Source: Nonomuraea corallina (GTDB taxonomy: Bacteria > Actinomycetota > Actinomycetes > Streptosporangiales > Streptosporangiaceae). Taken from it: a DNA stretch of 39,674 nt. Positions within the stretch are counted from its first letter, which is position 1. Each line of letters starts with the position of its first letter. The DNA lies in contig NZ_JAPNNL010000053.1 in NCBI RefSeq assembly GCF_027620315.1, forward strand, positions 1-39,674. Reading direction: 5' to 3'. Shown here piece after piece: positions 29,586 through 38,334 of this stretch. The position numbers and the translations under genes are program-made. Under the pieces are notes generated by a model. It made no database searches. It was not told the origin of the DNA and was given only the letters and a program-made list of their open reading frames with translations.

Positions 29586-30200
29586 TCAGGGGCGGCCGAT
29601 GGAGCCGAGCCAGCTTTCGGTGAGGACGTCGAGCATGGCCTCGCGGTCGACGCCCCAGGTCCCGGGCTTCCAGTGGCGGGCGACGTGGTCGAGTTCGGTG
29701 ATGGCGAGGACGCCGCGGAAGCGGCGGGTGCCGGCCGGGAAGCGGCCGGCGCGGTCGAGCCCCTCCTCGACGTCGCCGATGGCCTCGTCCAGCCAGGCGT
29801 CGAACAGCGCGCGGATCTCGGGGTCGACGGCGGCGGCCTCGAAGGCGGTCGTGGTGTAGGGGCGGATCAGGTCCCACCGGTCGGAGGTGGCGGCGAGCCA
29901 CGCGCGGATCCGCTCGCGCGAGCCGTCCTCGACCACGGCGACCAGCTCCCGCGCGGTCGACCCGTGCTCGGGGGAGGGGAGCCGGTCGAGCGCGGCGTTG
30001 AGCCGCTCGGCGATGAGGGCCTTCATCAGGTCGACCTTGGAGGGGAAGTACGCGTAGAAGGTGACGCGCGTCGTCCCCGCCGCCGACGCGATGTCGTCGA
30101 CCGTCGTCGCCGCGTAGCCCTTGGACCCGAACAGGTCCAGCCCGGCGTCGAGCAGGAGCTTGCGCGTCATCTCCTTCTGTGCCGCACGGAGCGTCGCCAT
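29586..30200 (-). CDS. TetR/AcrR family transcriptional regulator
   Basis: 204 residues. The N-terminal helix-turn-helix is typical: KLLLDAGLDLFGSKGYAATTVDDIASAAGTTRVTFYAYFPSKVDLMKAL. The C-terminal ligand domain is variable and Arg/Asp-rich. It is divergent from the six-gene catabolic operon that begins at 30434, so it is the obvious candidate repressor of that operon. There is no Shine-Dalgarno; TAAGCT lies 6 bases before the ATG, so the message is probably leaderless. Confidence 0.92.
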   Translation of the reverse strand: MATLRAAQKEMTRKLLLDAGLDLFGSKGYAATTVDDIASAAGTTRVTFYAYFPSKVDLMKALIAERLNAALDRLPSPEHGSTARELVAVVEDGSRERIRAWLAATSDRWDLIRPYTTTAFEAAAVDPEIRALFDAWLDEAIGDVEEGLDRAGRFPAGTRRFRGVLAITELDHVARHWKPGTWGVDREAMLDVLTESWLGSIGRP

Positions 30201-30310
30201 GCCGACAGCTTAGGGCACGTCCTGCCGGGTGGCCGTTCTCGCTGATCGCTCCGAGTACCTGGCGATCGGATGGTTGATGCCATGCCTGGTGATGTGACGT
30301 CTCGTGTCGT

Positions 30311-30332
30311 TCTCGTACGAGAGAAATATAAA
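30311..30332 (+). promoter_or_regulatory. TetR-type operator and -10 box of the catabolic operon
   Basis: TCTCGTACGAGA (30311-30322) is a perfect 12-bp palindrome, followed 4 bases later by TATAAA (30327-30332), in the only AT-rich stretch of the 233-base divergent gap. A repressor bound there would lie between -35 and -10. The leader then contains CAGGA...TCCTG arms (30342 and 30360) and AAGGAGG before the first start codon. Confidence 0.5.
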
Positions 30333-30433
30333 ATTAACGTGCAGGATGCTTACTTGACGTCCTGTAAATTGAGGTGACACGATTCACAGCGTGCCTGACC
30401 CCGGTCACCTGCCGAGATCCAAGGAGGACAGCG

Positions 30434-31402
30434 ATGGGCGTCCAGACCGTGAACACCGTCCTCGGCCCCGTTCCCGCGCAGGAGCTGGGAGTCGTCGCGG
30501 TGCATGAGGCGCTGCTGTCGGTGCTCCCCGGGGCGGAGCTCGCGTTCGACGTGACGATGGACCGCGCCGAGATCTTCGAGATCCTCGCCGGGAAGCTCGC
30601 CGACTTCCGCGAGCACGGCGGCGGGACGATCGTCGACAGCACCGGCATGTTCCACGGTCGCGACGTGCGCCTGTACGAGACGCTCTCGCGCGCGACCGGC
30701 GTGCACATCGTCGCCTCGACGGGTCAGGGCCCCGAGGACCTGCTCGGCGGCTACTTCCTCACCCCGCAGACCGACCCGCCGACGCCCTGGCCGGCCGAGA
30801 AGTTCGCCGACCTGTTCGCCAAGGAGGTCACCGAGGGCATGGTGGTGCCCCGGGTCGAACGGCGCGGCGCCGCCGGCCTCGTGGCCACCGCCGCGACCCG
30901 CGCGGGCATGACCGCGACCGACGAGAGCCTGTTCCGCGGCGCCGCCCGCGCCGCCCTGAGCACCGGCGTCCCGGTCTCGATCCGGTACGGCCACGACGCC
31001 GTGCACGACCTGGAGATCGTCCTGGACGAGGGCCTGCCCGCAGGCCGCGTCGTCGTCGGCGGGCTCGACCGCGAGGACGCCGTCGCGGCGGGCGCGCCGC
31101 TCGCGGTCGCGGCCCGCGGCGCCTACGCCGCCCTCGACCACGTGGGCACCGAGGACGACGGCCACGTCACCGATGCCGAGCGCGCCGCCCTGGTGGCCGA
31201 GCTGATCGAGGCCGGCCACGGCGACCGGGTCCTGCTCTCCAGCAGCGCGACCGGCGTCGCCAAGGGCCACCCGGGCACCGAGGTGAGCTACAGCCACGTC
31301 CTGACCGCGTTCGTCCCCCTCCTCAAGGAGCGGGGCGTCGGCGACGAGGACGTCCGCCGGATCCTCGTGGACAACCCGCGCGACCTGCTGCCGGTGCGCT
31401 GA
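30434..31402 (+). CDS. phosphotriesterase-family paralogue lacking metal ligands (pseudoenzyme)
   Basis: 322 residues from the ATG at 30434, which has AAGGAGG upstream. It aligns end to end with the next gene: VNTVLGP-x-P at the start, GGGT-x-VD, DVR-x-YE/DVDYY, TGVHIVAST, FRGAARAALSTGVPV, and the C-terminal LVDNPRDLL. The binuclear metal site is gone: the first His is kept (His24), but the second His is Ala26, the bridging Lys is Ala (AGLVATA), the third His is Arg (SIRYGHD), the fourth His is Gly (VVGGLDR), and the Asp is Ser (LLSSSAT). The frame is intact and codon use normal, so it is not a decaying pseudogene. A regulatory or structural partner of its neighbour is likely; a metal-free catalyst is the alternative. 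Confidence 0.85.
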   Translation: MGVQTVNTVLGPVPAQELGVVAVHEALLSVLPGAELAFDVTMDRAEIFEILAGKLADFREHGGGTIVDSTGMFHGRDVRLYETLSRATGVHIVASTGQGPEDLLGGYFLTPQTDPPTPWPAEKFADLFAKEVTEGMVVPRVERRGAAGLVATAATRAGMTATDESLFRGAARAALSTGVPVSIRYGHDAVHDLEIVLDEGLPAGRVVVGGLDREDAVAAGAPLAVAARGAYAALDHVGTEDDGHVTDAERAALVAELIEAGHGDRVLLSSSATGVAKGHPGTEVSYSHVLTAFVPLLKERGVGDEDVRRILVDNPRDLLPVR

Positions 31403-31447
31403 GCGCGGCAGCCCAAGACCGTCACGTCATTTCCGGAGGTGGGCGTT

Positions 31448-32401
31448 GTGTCGAGAGTGAACACCGTTCTGGGGCCGATCCCGACCAAGGAGCTGGGCCT
31501 GGTGGCCGTCCACGAGCACATCGGCTACGGCATGCCGGGCTCCGAACTGGACACCAAGTGGTGGAAGACGCCCGAGGAGCGGTACGAGGAGACCGTCCCG
31601 AAGCTGCGCCGCTTCCACGAGTACGGCGGCGGCACGTTCGTCGACGCGACCGGCATCTGCAACGGCCGCGACGTCGACTACTACCGGATGCTGTCCGCGA
31701 AGACCGGCGTGCACATCGTCGCGAGCACCGGCTTCGTCGGCGGCGACACCGCGCTGCCGTTCTTCGCCCGGGCGAGCGTGGACTACCTGACCGAGCACTT
31801 CATCCACGAGATCACCGTCGGCATCGGCGGCACCGGCGGCAGGGCGGGCGTCATCAAGGTCGGCGTGAGCCGCGGCGGCCGCATGACGGACCTGGACAAG
31901 CGCATCTACCGCGCCGCCGCCCGCGCCGCCCTGGCCACCGGCGCGCCCGTCCTGACTCACCTCGCGATCGACGCCGAGAACGCGATCGCCATCTTCACCG
32001 CCGAGGGCCTCCCGCTCGACCGCGTCCTGTTCGGGCACGTCGACGACGGCGTCAACGCGGACAGGACGCGCGACACCTGGATCGCCGAGCAGGGCGGCCG
32101 GATCGGCTTCGACACCTTCGGCTACGAGACCGAGCTGGAGGACCCGCCCTTCTGGGCCCGCCCGCGCCAGGAGCGGCTGGACCACTTCCTCCGCCTCATC
32201 CGGCAGGGACACCTGGACCGGGTGCTCGCCTCGGCCGACGCCAACTGCAGCCCGCTGGGCTGGCCGGGGGTGAAGGGCCACACCGTCAACTACATCTTCG
32301 AGGACCTCATCCCGGACCTGCGCGCCGCCGGTCTCGACGAGGCCACGATCACCACCATCTTCGTCGACAACCCCGCCGACTTCCTGACGCTCCAGCACTG
32401 A
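31448..32401 (+). CDS. phosphotriesterase-family hydrolase (lactonase/amidohydrolase-like), active-site intact
   Basis: 317 residues from the GTG at 31448, with GGAGGT 7 bases upstream; the GTG at 31439 overlaps that site. A TIM-barrel metal hydrolase of the phosphotriesterase-like lactonase group. All six ligands are present: His22 and His24 (VHEHIG), Lys137 (GVIKVGVS; carboxylated in relatives), His171 (LTHLAID), His197 (FGHVDD) and Asp264 (ASADAN). Family members open lactones or hydrolyse esters and, promiscuously, organophosphates. The loop ELEDPPFWARPRQER near the active site is specific to this protein. It lies 45 bases after the ligand-less paralogue and 13 bases before the monooxygenase gene. 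Confidence 0.93.
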   Translation: MSRVNTVLGPIPTKELGLVAVHEHIGYGMPGSELDTKWWKTPEERYEETVPKLRRFHEYGGGTFVDATGICNGRDVDYYRMLSAKTGVHIVASTGFVGGDTALPFFARASVDYLTEHFIHEITVGIGGTGGRAGVIKVGVSRGGRMTDLDKRIYRAAARAALATGAPVLTHLAIDAENAIAIFTAEGLPLDRVLFGHVDDGVNADRTRDTWIAEQGGRIGFDTFGYETELEDPPFWARPRQERLDHFLRLIRQGHLDRVLASADANCSPLGWPGVKGHTVNYIFEDLIPDLRAAGLDEATITTIFVDNPADFLTLQH

Positions 32402-32414
32402 CAAGGACCCCAGC

Positions 32415-33542
32415 ATGCAGCCCTCGGACCTGAAGAACCTGAACATCGCCGTCGTCGGCGCGGGCTACGCCGGCGCCGCCGCGGCCAAGGGCCTGAGCCT
32501 CCTCGGCGCCACCGTCAACGTCTACGAGCAGGCGAGCGCCATCCGCGAGGTCGGCGCCGGCATCGGCCTGCGGCCGTCCACCATGGACCGGTTCCGCCAG
32601 TGGGGCGTCTTCGACGCGATCGCCCGGGTCAGCTCGCCGAGCGACTACTTCGAGATCCTCAGCGCCACCGCCGACCCGATCATCAAGGAGGCGTGGCCGG
32701 AGATCGACGTCTTCGGGGAGAAGACCCGCCTGATCCACCGGGGGGACTTCATCGAGGCGCTCATGAGCGTGCTCCCCGAGGGCATGGTCCACCTCGGCCA
32801 CAAGCTGGAGACCATTGAGGACGAGGGCGACAGGGCGAGGCTGACCTTCGCCAACGGCGAGTCGGTCACCGCCGACCTGGTGGTCGGCGCCGACGGCATC
32901 AAGTCGGTCGTGCGCGCGCGGCTCTTCGGCGACAACCAGCCGGTGTTCTCCGGCGAGCACGCCTACCGCGTCGTGATCCCCGTCGAGGACGCCCACGGCA
33001 TGGCGGTGGACGACAACTTCCGGATGTACATCGGCCGCGGCACGAAGGTCTACTTCCTGCCGCTGCGCCACCGCGGCCAGGTCTCGTTCGACATCACCGC
33101 CCTGTGCCCGGACGCCACCTGGGCGCCGAAGGTCACCAAGGACGACCTGCTGAGGACCGTCGAGGGCTTCGACGAGCGGATCGTGCGCATCACCCGCGAC
33201 CTCGACATGGACGCCGTCAACTGCCGCGCCGTGTACGACATCGACCCGGTCGACACCTGGCACTCCGACTCCGTCGTCCTCGTGGGCGACGCGGCCCACT
33301 CGATGCTGCACCACCAGGGCCAGGGCGCGAACTCGGCCATCCTGGACGCCGGCGCACTCGCCGACGCGCTCAAGGAGGCCGGCTCGGTCAAGGAGGCGCT
33401 GGCGAGCTACCAGGCCGCCCGCAAGCCCGTGACGGACGAGCTGCAGCGGATCTCCCGCCAGGGCTGGACGGAGGACGAGATCAGCGAGGTCTTCCCCGGC
33501 CAGAAGCCGGAGTCCCAGCGGTTCGCGTCGAAGGAGGGCTGA
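32415..33542 (+). CDS. FAD-dependent aromatic-type monooxygenase
   Basis: 375 residues, group A flavin monooxygenase (p-hydroxybenzoate/salicylate hydroxylase type). The dinucleotide fold is GAGYAG (15-20) with the Glu of VYEQAS ending strand 2, the DG motif is VGADGIKSVVR (160-161), and the GD motif is GDAAHSMLHHQGQGAN (291-306); the usual sequence is P-x-x-GQGAN, so the double His is unusual. The substrate is likely a phenol or another ring compound. It starts 13 bases after the phosphotriesterase gene and ends 4 bases before the esterase, so it is in the same operon. Confidence 0.92.
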   Translation: MQPSDLKNLNIAVVGAGYAGAAAAKGLSLLGATVNVYEQASAIREVGAGIGLRPSTMDRFRQWGVFDAIARVSSPSDYFEILSATADPIIKEAWPEIDVFGEKTRLIHRGDFIEALMSVLPEGMVHLGHKLETIEDEGDRARLTFANGESVTADLVVGADGIKSVVRARLFGDNQPVFSGEHAYRVVIPVEDAHGMAVDDNFRMYIGRGTKVYFLPLRHRGQVSFDITALCPDATWAPKVTKDDLLRTVEGFDERIVRITRDLDMDAVNCRAVYDIDPVDTWHSDSVVLVGDAAHSMLHHQGQGANSAILDAGALADALKEAGSVKEALASYQAARKPVTDELQRISRQGWTEDEISEVFPGQKPESQRFASKEG

Positions 33543-33546
33543 CACC

Positions 33547-34461
33547 ATGCCGCTGCACCCCGACATCGCCAAGGCGCTCGCCACCCTGCCGCCCCCGCCT
33601 CCCGGCCCGCTGGACCCGGTGGCCATGCGCGCGGCCGAGGAGGCCCAGGTGCCGCCCGTGGCCGGGCGGCTGCCGCTGCACGCGGTCGAGGACGCCACGG
33701 CGGGCGAGGTCCCGGTACGGATCTACACGCCGGACGAGGCCGGGACGCACGGCCTGCTGATCTACTTCCACGGCGGCGCCTTCTTCCTCGGCAGCCTGGA
33801 CACCCACGACCACGTCGCCCGGTCGCTGGCCAAGGCGACCGGCCTCAAGGTCGTCTCCGTCGGCTACCGGCGCGCGCCCGAGCACGCCTTCCCCGCCGGG
33901 CTCGACGACTGCTACGCCGTCGTCCGCTGGGCCGCCGCGAACGGCGAGAGCCTGGGCTGGGACGGCACGACGCTGGCCGTCGCCGGTGACAGCTCCGGCG
34001 GCACGTTCGCCGCGGCCGTCGCCGCCACGGCGCACGACGACGGCTTCGACCGGATCACCCACCAGGTGCTCTACTACCCGTCGCTCGACCTCGACTTCGA
34101 CCCCGGCCGCTACCCCTCGCTGCGCGAGAACGCCGTCGGCTACGGGCTGGAGACGGCGGGGCTCAAGCCGTTCAACGCCTTCTACCTCGACAGCGGCGCC
34201 GACCCCGCCGATCCGCGGGTGTCACCGATCAAGCGGGCCGACCTCGGCGGGCTGCCGCCCGCGCTGATCGTGACCGCCGAGTACGACCCGATGCGCGACG
34301 AGGGCGAACTCTACGGCCGGCGTCTCAAGGACGCCGGGGTCGAGGCCACGGTGATCCGTTACCCCGGCGCCAACCACGGGTTCGTGCAGCACTTCTCCTG
34401 GATCCCGGACTACCACCGGGTCTTCGAGGAGACGGCCGCCTTCCTCAGGGGCGCGTCATGA
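33547..34461 (+). CDS. alpha/beta hydrolase, hormone-sensitive-lipase family esterase
   Basis: 304 residues. The oxyanion motif is HGGA (75-78), and the catalytic triad is Ser149 (GDSSGG), Asp247 (AEYDPMRDEG) and His277 (GANHGF). This family takes short to medium acyl esters. Cytoplasmic, without a signal peptide. It is separated by 4 bases from the monooxygenase and overlaps the MBL gene by ATGA. Confidence 0.94.
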   Translation: MPLHPDIAKALATLPPPPPGPLDPVAMRAAEEAQVPPVAGRLPLHAVEDATAGEVPVRIYTPDEAGTHGLLIYFHGGAFFLGSLDTHDHVARSLAKATGLKVVSVGYRRAPEHAFPAGLDDCYAVVRWAAANGESLGWDGTTLAVAGDSSGGTFAAAVAATAHDDGFDRITHQVLYYPSLDLDFDPGRYPSLRENAVGYGLETAGLKPFNAFYLDSGADPADPRVSPIKRADLGGLPPALIVTAEYDPMRDEGELYGRRLKDAGVEATVIRYPGANHGFVQHFSWIPDYHRVFEETAAFLRGAS

Positions 34462-35393
34462 GACCCGGGGATGTGCATCCGCTGGTCTCCCCGTGGGGCC
34501 GGTTCGGGCTGTACAGCTTCTACATCGACGCACCCGAGCCCGCGATCGTCGACACCGGGATCGCGTCCTCGCCCGCCGAGGGCATGGCCCCCGCGCTGGC
34601 GGCCATCGGGCGCCGCGTCGAGGACGTGCGCTGGATCCTGCTGACCCACGGCCACATCGACCACGTCGGCGGCGCGCACGCCCTGTGGGAGCTCACCGGC
34701 CGCCGCGCGCGGGTGGTGATCCACAAGGCCGACGCGCCGATGCTGCGCTCGCGCCGGGCGCACGTGGCGGAGTACCTGAACGGCCGGGGCCGGTACCTGA
34801 AGGACCCCGAGGGCGCGGCGAAGGTGGCCGCCGCCGCGGACGCGGTCATCTCCGGCGAGATGGAGCCGGCCCTGGCGCTCCGAGGCGGAGAGACCCTCTC
34901 GCTGGGCGGCGACGTGACCGTGTCCGTCCACCCGGTCCCCGGGCACACGCCCGGGTCGGTGGCCTACGTGATCGACGGCCGGCGTTCCGCGTTCGTCGGC
35001 GACGCGGTCCAGGTCCACGGGGCCGCCAACGGCTTCCCCGGCTACGCGGACCCGGTCGCCTACCGGGCCGGGCTGCTCCGCCTGCGCGACGAGGTGCGCC
35101 CGCTGCGCCTGTATCTCGGCCACCCGTACCGCGGCGCGGACGGCCGGCCGTACGGCGTCGAGCTGGACGCCGGCCAGGCGGCGGAGGCCATCCAGGCGAG
35201 CCTGGACCTCGAGGCCAGGGTCGGCGAGGCGGCCCGGCGCTGCCTCCGGGACGGCCTGCGGGAGACGGACTCGCCGTACTCCCCGTTCGCCCCCGTCGCA
35301 GAGAGCCTCGGCTACACCGGCGACCCGGCGCTCGAACCGTCGCCGTTCTTCACCTCGATGCACGGCTACCGCACGCACCACCAGAACTCCTGA
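34458..35393 (+). CDS. MBL-fold metallo-hydrolase
   Basis: 311 residues. The zinc motif is THGHIDHVGG (His64, His66, Asp68, His69), followed by His163 (PGHTPGS), Asp182 (VGDAV) and a His in YLGHPYRG. The fold is that of lactonase, glyoxalase II and related hydrolases. The C-terminal 70 residues (AGQAAEAIQASLDLEARVGEAARRC) are helical and not part of the core. ATGA overlap with the esterase. It may open a lactone or thioester made by the previous enzymes. Confidence 0.92.
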   Translation: MRPGDVHPLVSPWGRFGLYSFYIDAPEPAIVDTGIASSPAEGMAPALAAIGRRVEDVRWILLTHGHIDHVGGAHALWELTGRRARVVIHKADAPMLRSRRAHVAEYLNGRGRYLKDPEGAAKVAAAADAVISGEMEPALALRGGETLSLGGDVTVSVHPVPGHTPGSVAYVIDGRRSAFVGDAVQVHGAANGFPGYADPVAYRAGLLRLRDEVRPLRLYLGHPYRGADGRPYGVELDAGQAAEAIQASLDLEARVGEAARRCLRDGLRETDSPYSPFAPVAESLGYTGDPALEPSPFFTSMHGYRTHHQNS

Positions 35394-35415
35394 AAAGGAC
35401 AAGGAACCACCCACC

Positions 35416-37131
35416 ATGGCTGACTTCCAGACGATCCGGGCGGGCGAGCAGACGATCGCCGTCCGCAAGGACCTGCGGGTGCCGATGCGCGACGGGGTCA
35501 CCCTGGCCGCTGACGCCTACCACGCCGCGGAGGACAGGCCGCGGCCGGCCCTGATCGCGATGAGCGCCTACGGCAAGGAGCTGCAGGCCCTCGCCCTCAC
35601 CACGCCGCCGCAGCGCCGCCCCAGCCCGATGTGGGACGGCTGCATCGAGGCCGGCGACATCGCGCGCGTGGTCGCGGAGGGCTACGTGCACGTCATCGGC
35701 GACATGCGCGGCACCGGCGACTCCGGCGGCGTCATGATCGGCAACTACAACGCCGGCGGCGTCCCCCAGGGCCAGGACCTGTACGACGTCGTCGAGTGGG
35801 TCGCCGCGCAGCCGTGGTGCGACGGGAACGTCGGCATGATCGGCATCTCGTACTTCGGGTCGATGCAGGTGCTGGCCGCCGCCGAGCGGCCGCCGCACCT
35901 GAAGGCGATCTTCGTCAGCGGCGGCCACTTCGACTTCTACGAGACCACGTACCACGGCGGCGTCATGTGGTTCATGCCGCGCGCGGCCCGTGAGGGGCGC
36001 GGCGGCGACTCCGGCATCGCGCACACCGACGTCAGGTCCCGCATGCGGGAGGTCCACCCCCCGGAGAAGCTGGCCGAGCTCGTCGAGGAGCGGCTCGCGG
36101 ACCCGGACGTGGCCGCCTGGCCCAACCTGGTGCACGTGCTGAAATACCCGAAGAACCGCGAGTTCTGGTTCGACATCGTGATGAACCCGCTCGACGGCGA
36201 GTGGTACGAGGAGCGCAACCCCATCAGGCTGGCCGAGAACATCGACATCCCGGTCTACCTGCAGATCGACCAGGGCCGCGGCTGGACCGTGGACGGCCAC
36301 ATCGAGCTCTTCAACGTGCTCAAGGGCCCCAAGAAGCTCGACATCGGCTCGTACCCGCCCATGCAGTCGCGCCCCTGGATCGAGGAGCACGACAAGATGT
36401 TCCGCTGGTACGCGTACTGGCTCAAGGGCGTCGACAACGGGATCATGGACGAGCCGGCCGTGAGCGTCTTCGTGGAGGGCTCCCGCCAGGTCGTCACCGC
36501 CGCCCAGTGGCCGCCGAAGGAGATCGACCACCGGCCGCTCTACCTGCGCCCGCGCCGCAGGCTCTCCCGCGAGCCCGAGCCGATGGGCGCCGAGCACGCC
36601 GCCCCGGACGGCTTCTACCAGGCGCCGCTGACGGTGACCGACAAGGTGGAGATCCTGAGCTGGAGCACCCCGCCGTTCGAGGAGCCCACGGAGCTGATCG
36701 GGCCCGGCGCGGCGCACCTGTTCGCCGAGATCGACCAGGACGACACCAACTTCATCATGCGGCTGTGGGACGCGGCCCCGGGCGGGAGCCGTCAGCTGCT
36801 CACCACCGGTTTCCTCAAGGCGTCGCACCGCGAGCTGGACGACCGGACGCGCGAGGGCGACCCGTACCACCCGCACACCCGCGCCGTGCCGGTGGAGCCA
36901 GGGAAGATCGAGGAGTACGTGCTGCGGCTCTATCCGTTCGCGGCCACGCTCAACCCCGGCCACCGCCTGGTGGCGGAGCTGTCCAACGACGAGCCCCTGG
37001 CCGACGCGCACAACGCGCTGCTGCCGCCGGACGCGTTCCACCTGCCGGTGGGCCGCCCCGTCACGCACAAGATCTACCGGGACGCCGCGCACCCGTCCCG
37101 GCTCGTGCTGCCGTTCACGAAGCGGGCGTAG
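35416..37131 (+). CDS. CocE/NonD family hydrolase, second copy
   Basis: 571 residues, serine hydrolase. The core begins VPMRDGVTLAADAYH, the nucleophile elbow is GISYFG with Ser145 (the canonical Tyr form, unlike the copy at 728-2455), and IGDMRGTGDSGG is a family motif. The C-terminal jelly roll begins about 410 (DKVEILSWSTPPFEEPTELIGPG) and ends with GHRLVAELSNDEP. AAGGAC precedes the ATG, 22 bases after the MBL gene. It is the last gene of the operon; its end overlaps by 17 bases with the convergent dehydrogenase gene. Confidence 0.92.
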   Translation: MADFQTIRAGEQTIAVRKDLRVPMRDGVTLAADAYHAAEDRPRPALIAMSAYGKELQALALTTPPQRRPSPMWDGCIEAGDIARVVAEGYVHVIGDMRGTGDSGGVMIGNYNAGGVPQGQDLYDVVEWVAAQPWCDGNVGMIGISYFGSMQVLAAAERPPHLKAIFVSGGHFDFYETTYHGGVMWFMPRAAREGRGGDSGIAHTDVRSRMREVHPPEKLAELVEERLADPDVAAWPNLVHVLKYPKNREFWFDIVMNPLDGEWYEERNPIRLAENIDIPVYLQIDQGRGWTVDGHIELFNVLKGPKKLDIGSYPPMQSRPWIEEHDKMFRWYAYWLKGVDNGIMDEPAVSVFVEGSRQVVTAAQWPPKEIDHRPLYLRPRRRLSREPEPMGAEHAAPDGFYQAPLTVTDKVEILSWSTPPFEEPTELIGPGAAHLFAEIDQDDTNFIMRLWDAAPGGSRQLLTTGFLKASHRELDDRTREGDPYHPHTRAVPVEPGKIEEYVLRLYPFAATLNPGHRLVAELSNDEPLADAHNALLPPDAFHLPVGRPVTHKIYRDAAHPSRLVLPFTKRA

Positions 37132-38305
37132 CCGGCTCCGCCTGGCCGTTGTCGAAGTAGGCGGCCAGGCCGGGGTCGAGCGGCGGCACGTCGTACGGCA
37201 TGCCGCCGTCACGCAGCGAGAGCGTGGCCGCGTGACCGGCGGCCACGCTCATCCGGGCGGCCACGGGCGAGGTGTCGGTGTGCCCGCCCTCCCGCGCGAA
37301 CCGGCAGAACTCGGCGATGATCCGCACGTCCGCGCCGCCGTGCGACCCGTCCGCCGCGGGCACCTCGTACGCCAGGTCGCAGTCGTCCCGGTAGCCGGTG
37401 GGCCCGGTGTTCCAGACCTTGACCGTGTCGCCGGGGCGGTCGCCGAAGTTCTCCAGCCGGCCCTCCGTGCCGATGACGGTGTAGTTGCGGACGTAGTCGG
37501 GCGTGAAGTGGCACTGCTGGTAGGCGGCGATGACGCCGTTGTCCAGGCGCATGTTCATCACGCTGACGTCCTCGACGTCGATGCGGTGGTTGAGGTCGCG
37601 GCGCCGGGTGGGCGGCCAGTCGAACCTGCGCAGCCAGTCGTCCGGGCGGGGGGTGCCGAGGGCCCGGCGGGGCAGCCCGCCGTAGAGCATGAGATCGCCG
37701 AAGGCGTTGACCCGCTCGGTGTACCCGCCGGCGAGCCAGTGGACGACGTCGAGGTCGTGCGCGGCCTTCTGCAGCAGCAGGCCGGTGGTGCGCTCGCGCT
37801 CGGCGTGCCAGTCCTTGAAGTAGTAGTCGCCGCCGTAGGAGACGAAGTGCCGCACCCACACCGTCTTCGGCTCGCCGATGAGGCCGCGCCCGATGATGTC
37901 GCGCATGATCCGGACCACGCCCATGTGGCGCATGTTGTGGCCGACGTACAGGCGGGTTCCGGTCTCGCGGGCCGCGCGCAGGATGGCGTCGCAGCCCTCG
38001 ACCGTGATGTGCATCGGCTTCTCCAGGTAGACGGCCTTGCCCGCGCCGAGGCAGTCGACGGCGATCCGCTCGTGGGTGTCGTCGGGGGTGAGGACGAGGA
38101 CGGCGTCCAGGTCGTCGCGGTCGAGCAGGCGCCGGTGGTCCGTGAAGGTCAGCGGGTCGCCGAAGTCCGTGGCCCGGCGCCGGATCGCCTCGGGGTCGGT
38201 GTCGCAGACGGCCGTGACCGCCGATCCGCGTCCGGGCCGGTGCGCGGCGAGGGCGAGGTCGGCCCGCAGGCCGAGGCCGACGACTCCGACACGCAGGTCT
38301 TCCAC
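37115..38305 (-). CDS. Gfo/Idh/MocA family oxidoreductase
   Basis: 396 residues from a GTG with AGGAGG 4 bases upstream. N-terminal Rossmann fold (VGVVGLGLRADLAL), the EKPMHI motif with Lys96, and HDLDVVHWLAGG, where Asp and His take part in catalysis. Family members oxidise or epimerise sugars, inositols and amino sugars with NAD(P). The 3' end overlaps the CocE gene by 17 bases, so no terminator separates the two convergent units. The promoter carries a 36-bp nested palindrome. Confidence 0.92.
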   Translation of the reverse strand: MEDLRVGVVGLGLRADLALAAHRPGRGSAVTAVCDTDPEAIRRRATDFGDPLTFTDHRRLLDRDDLDAVLVLTPDDTHERIAVDCLGAGKAVYLEKPMHITVEGCDAILRAARETGTRLYVGHNMRHMGVVRIMRDIIGRGLIGEPKTVWVRHFVSYGGDYYFKDWHAERERTTGLLLQKAAHDLDVVHWLAGGYTERVNAFGDLMLYGGLPRRALGTPRPDDWLRRFDWPPTRRRDLNHRIDVEDVSVMNMRLDNGVIAAYQQCHFTPDYVRNYTVIGTEGRLENFGDRPGDTVKVWNTGPTGYRDDCDLAYEVPAADGSHGGADVRIIAEFCRFAREGGHTDTSPVAARMSVAAGHAATLSLRDGGMPYDVPPLDPGLAAYFDNGQAEPATPAS

Positions 38306-38334
38306 GGGGCCTCCTTCTCGCGGGTGCGGGAGAA

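Noticed and set aside
30434..37131. Secondary-metabolite biosynthetic cluster.
   Set aside because: No PKS, NRPS, terpene cyclase or RiPP genes; the content is hydrolytic and oxidative, which fits degradation better.
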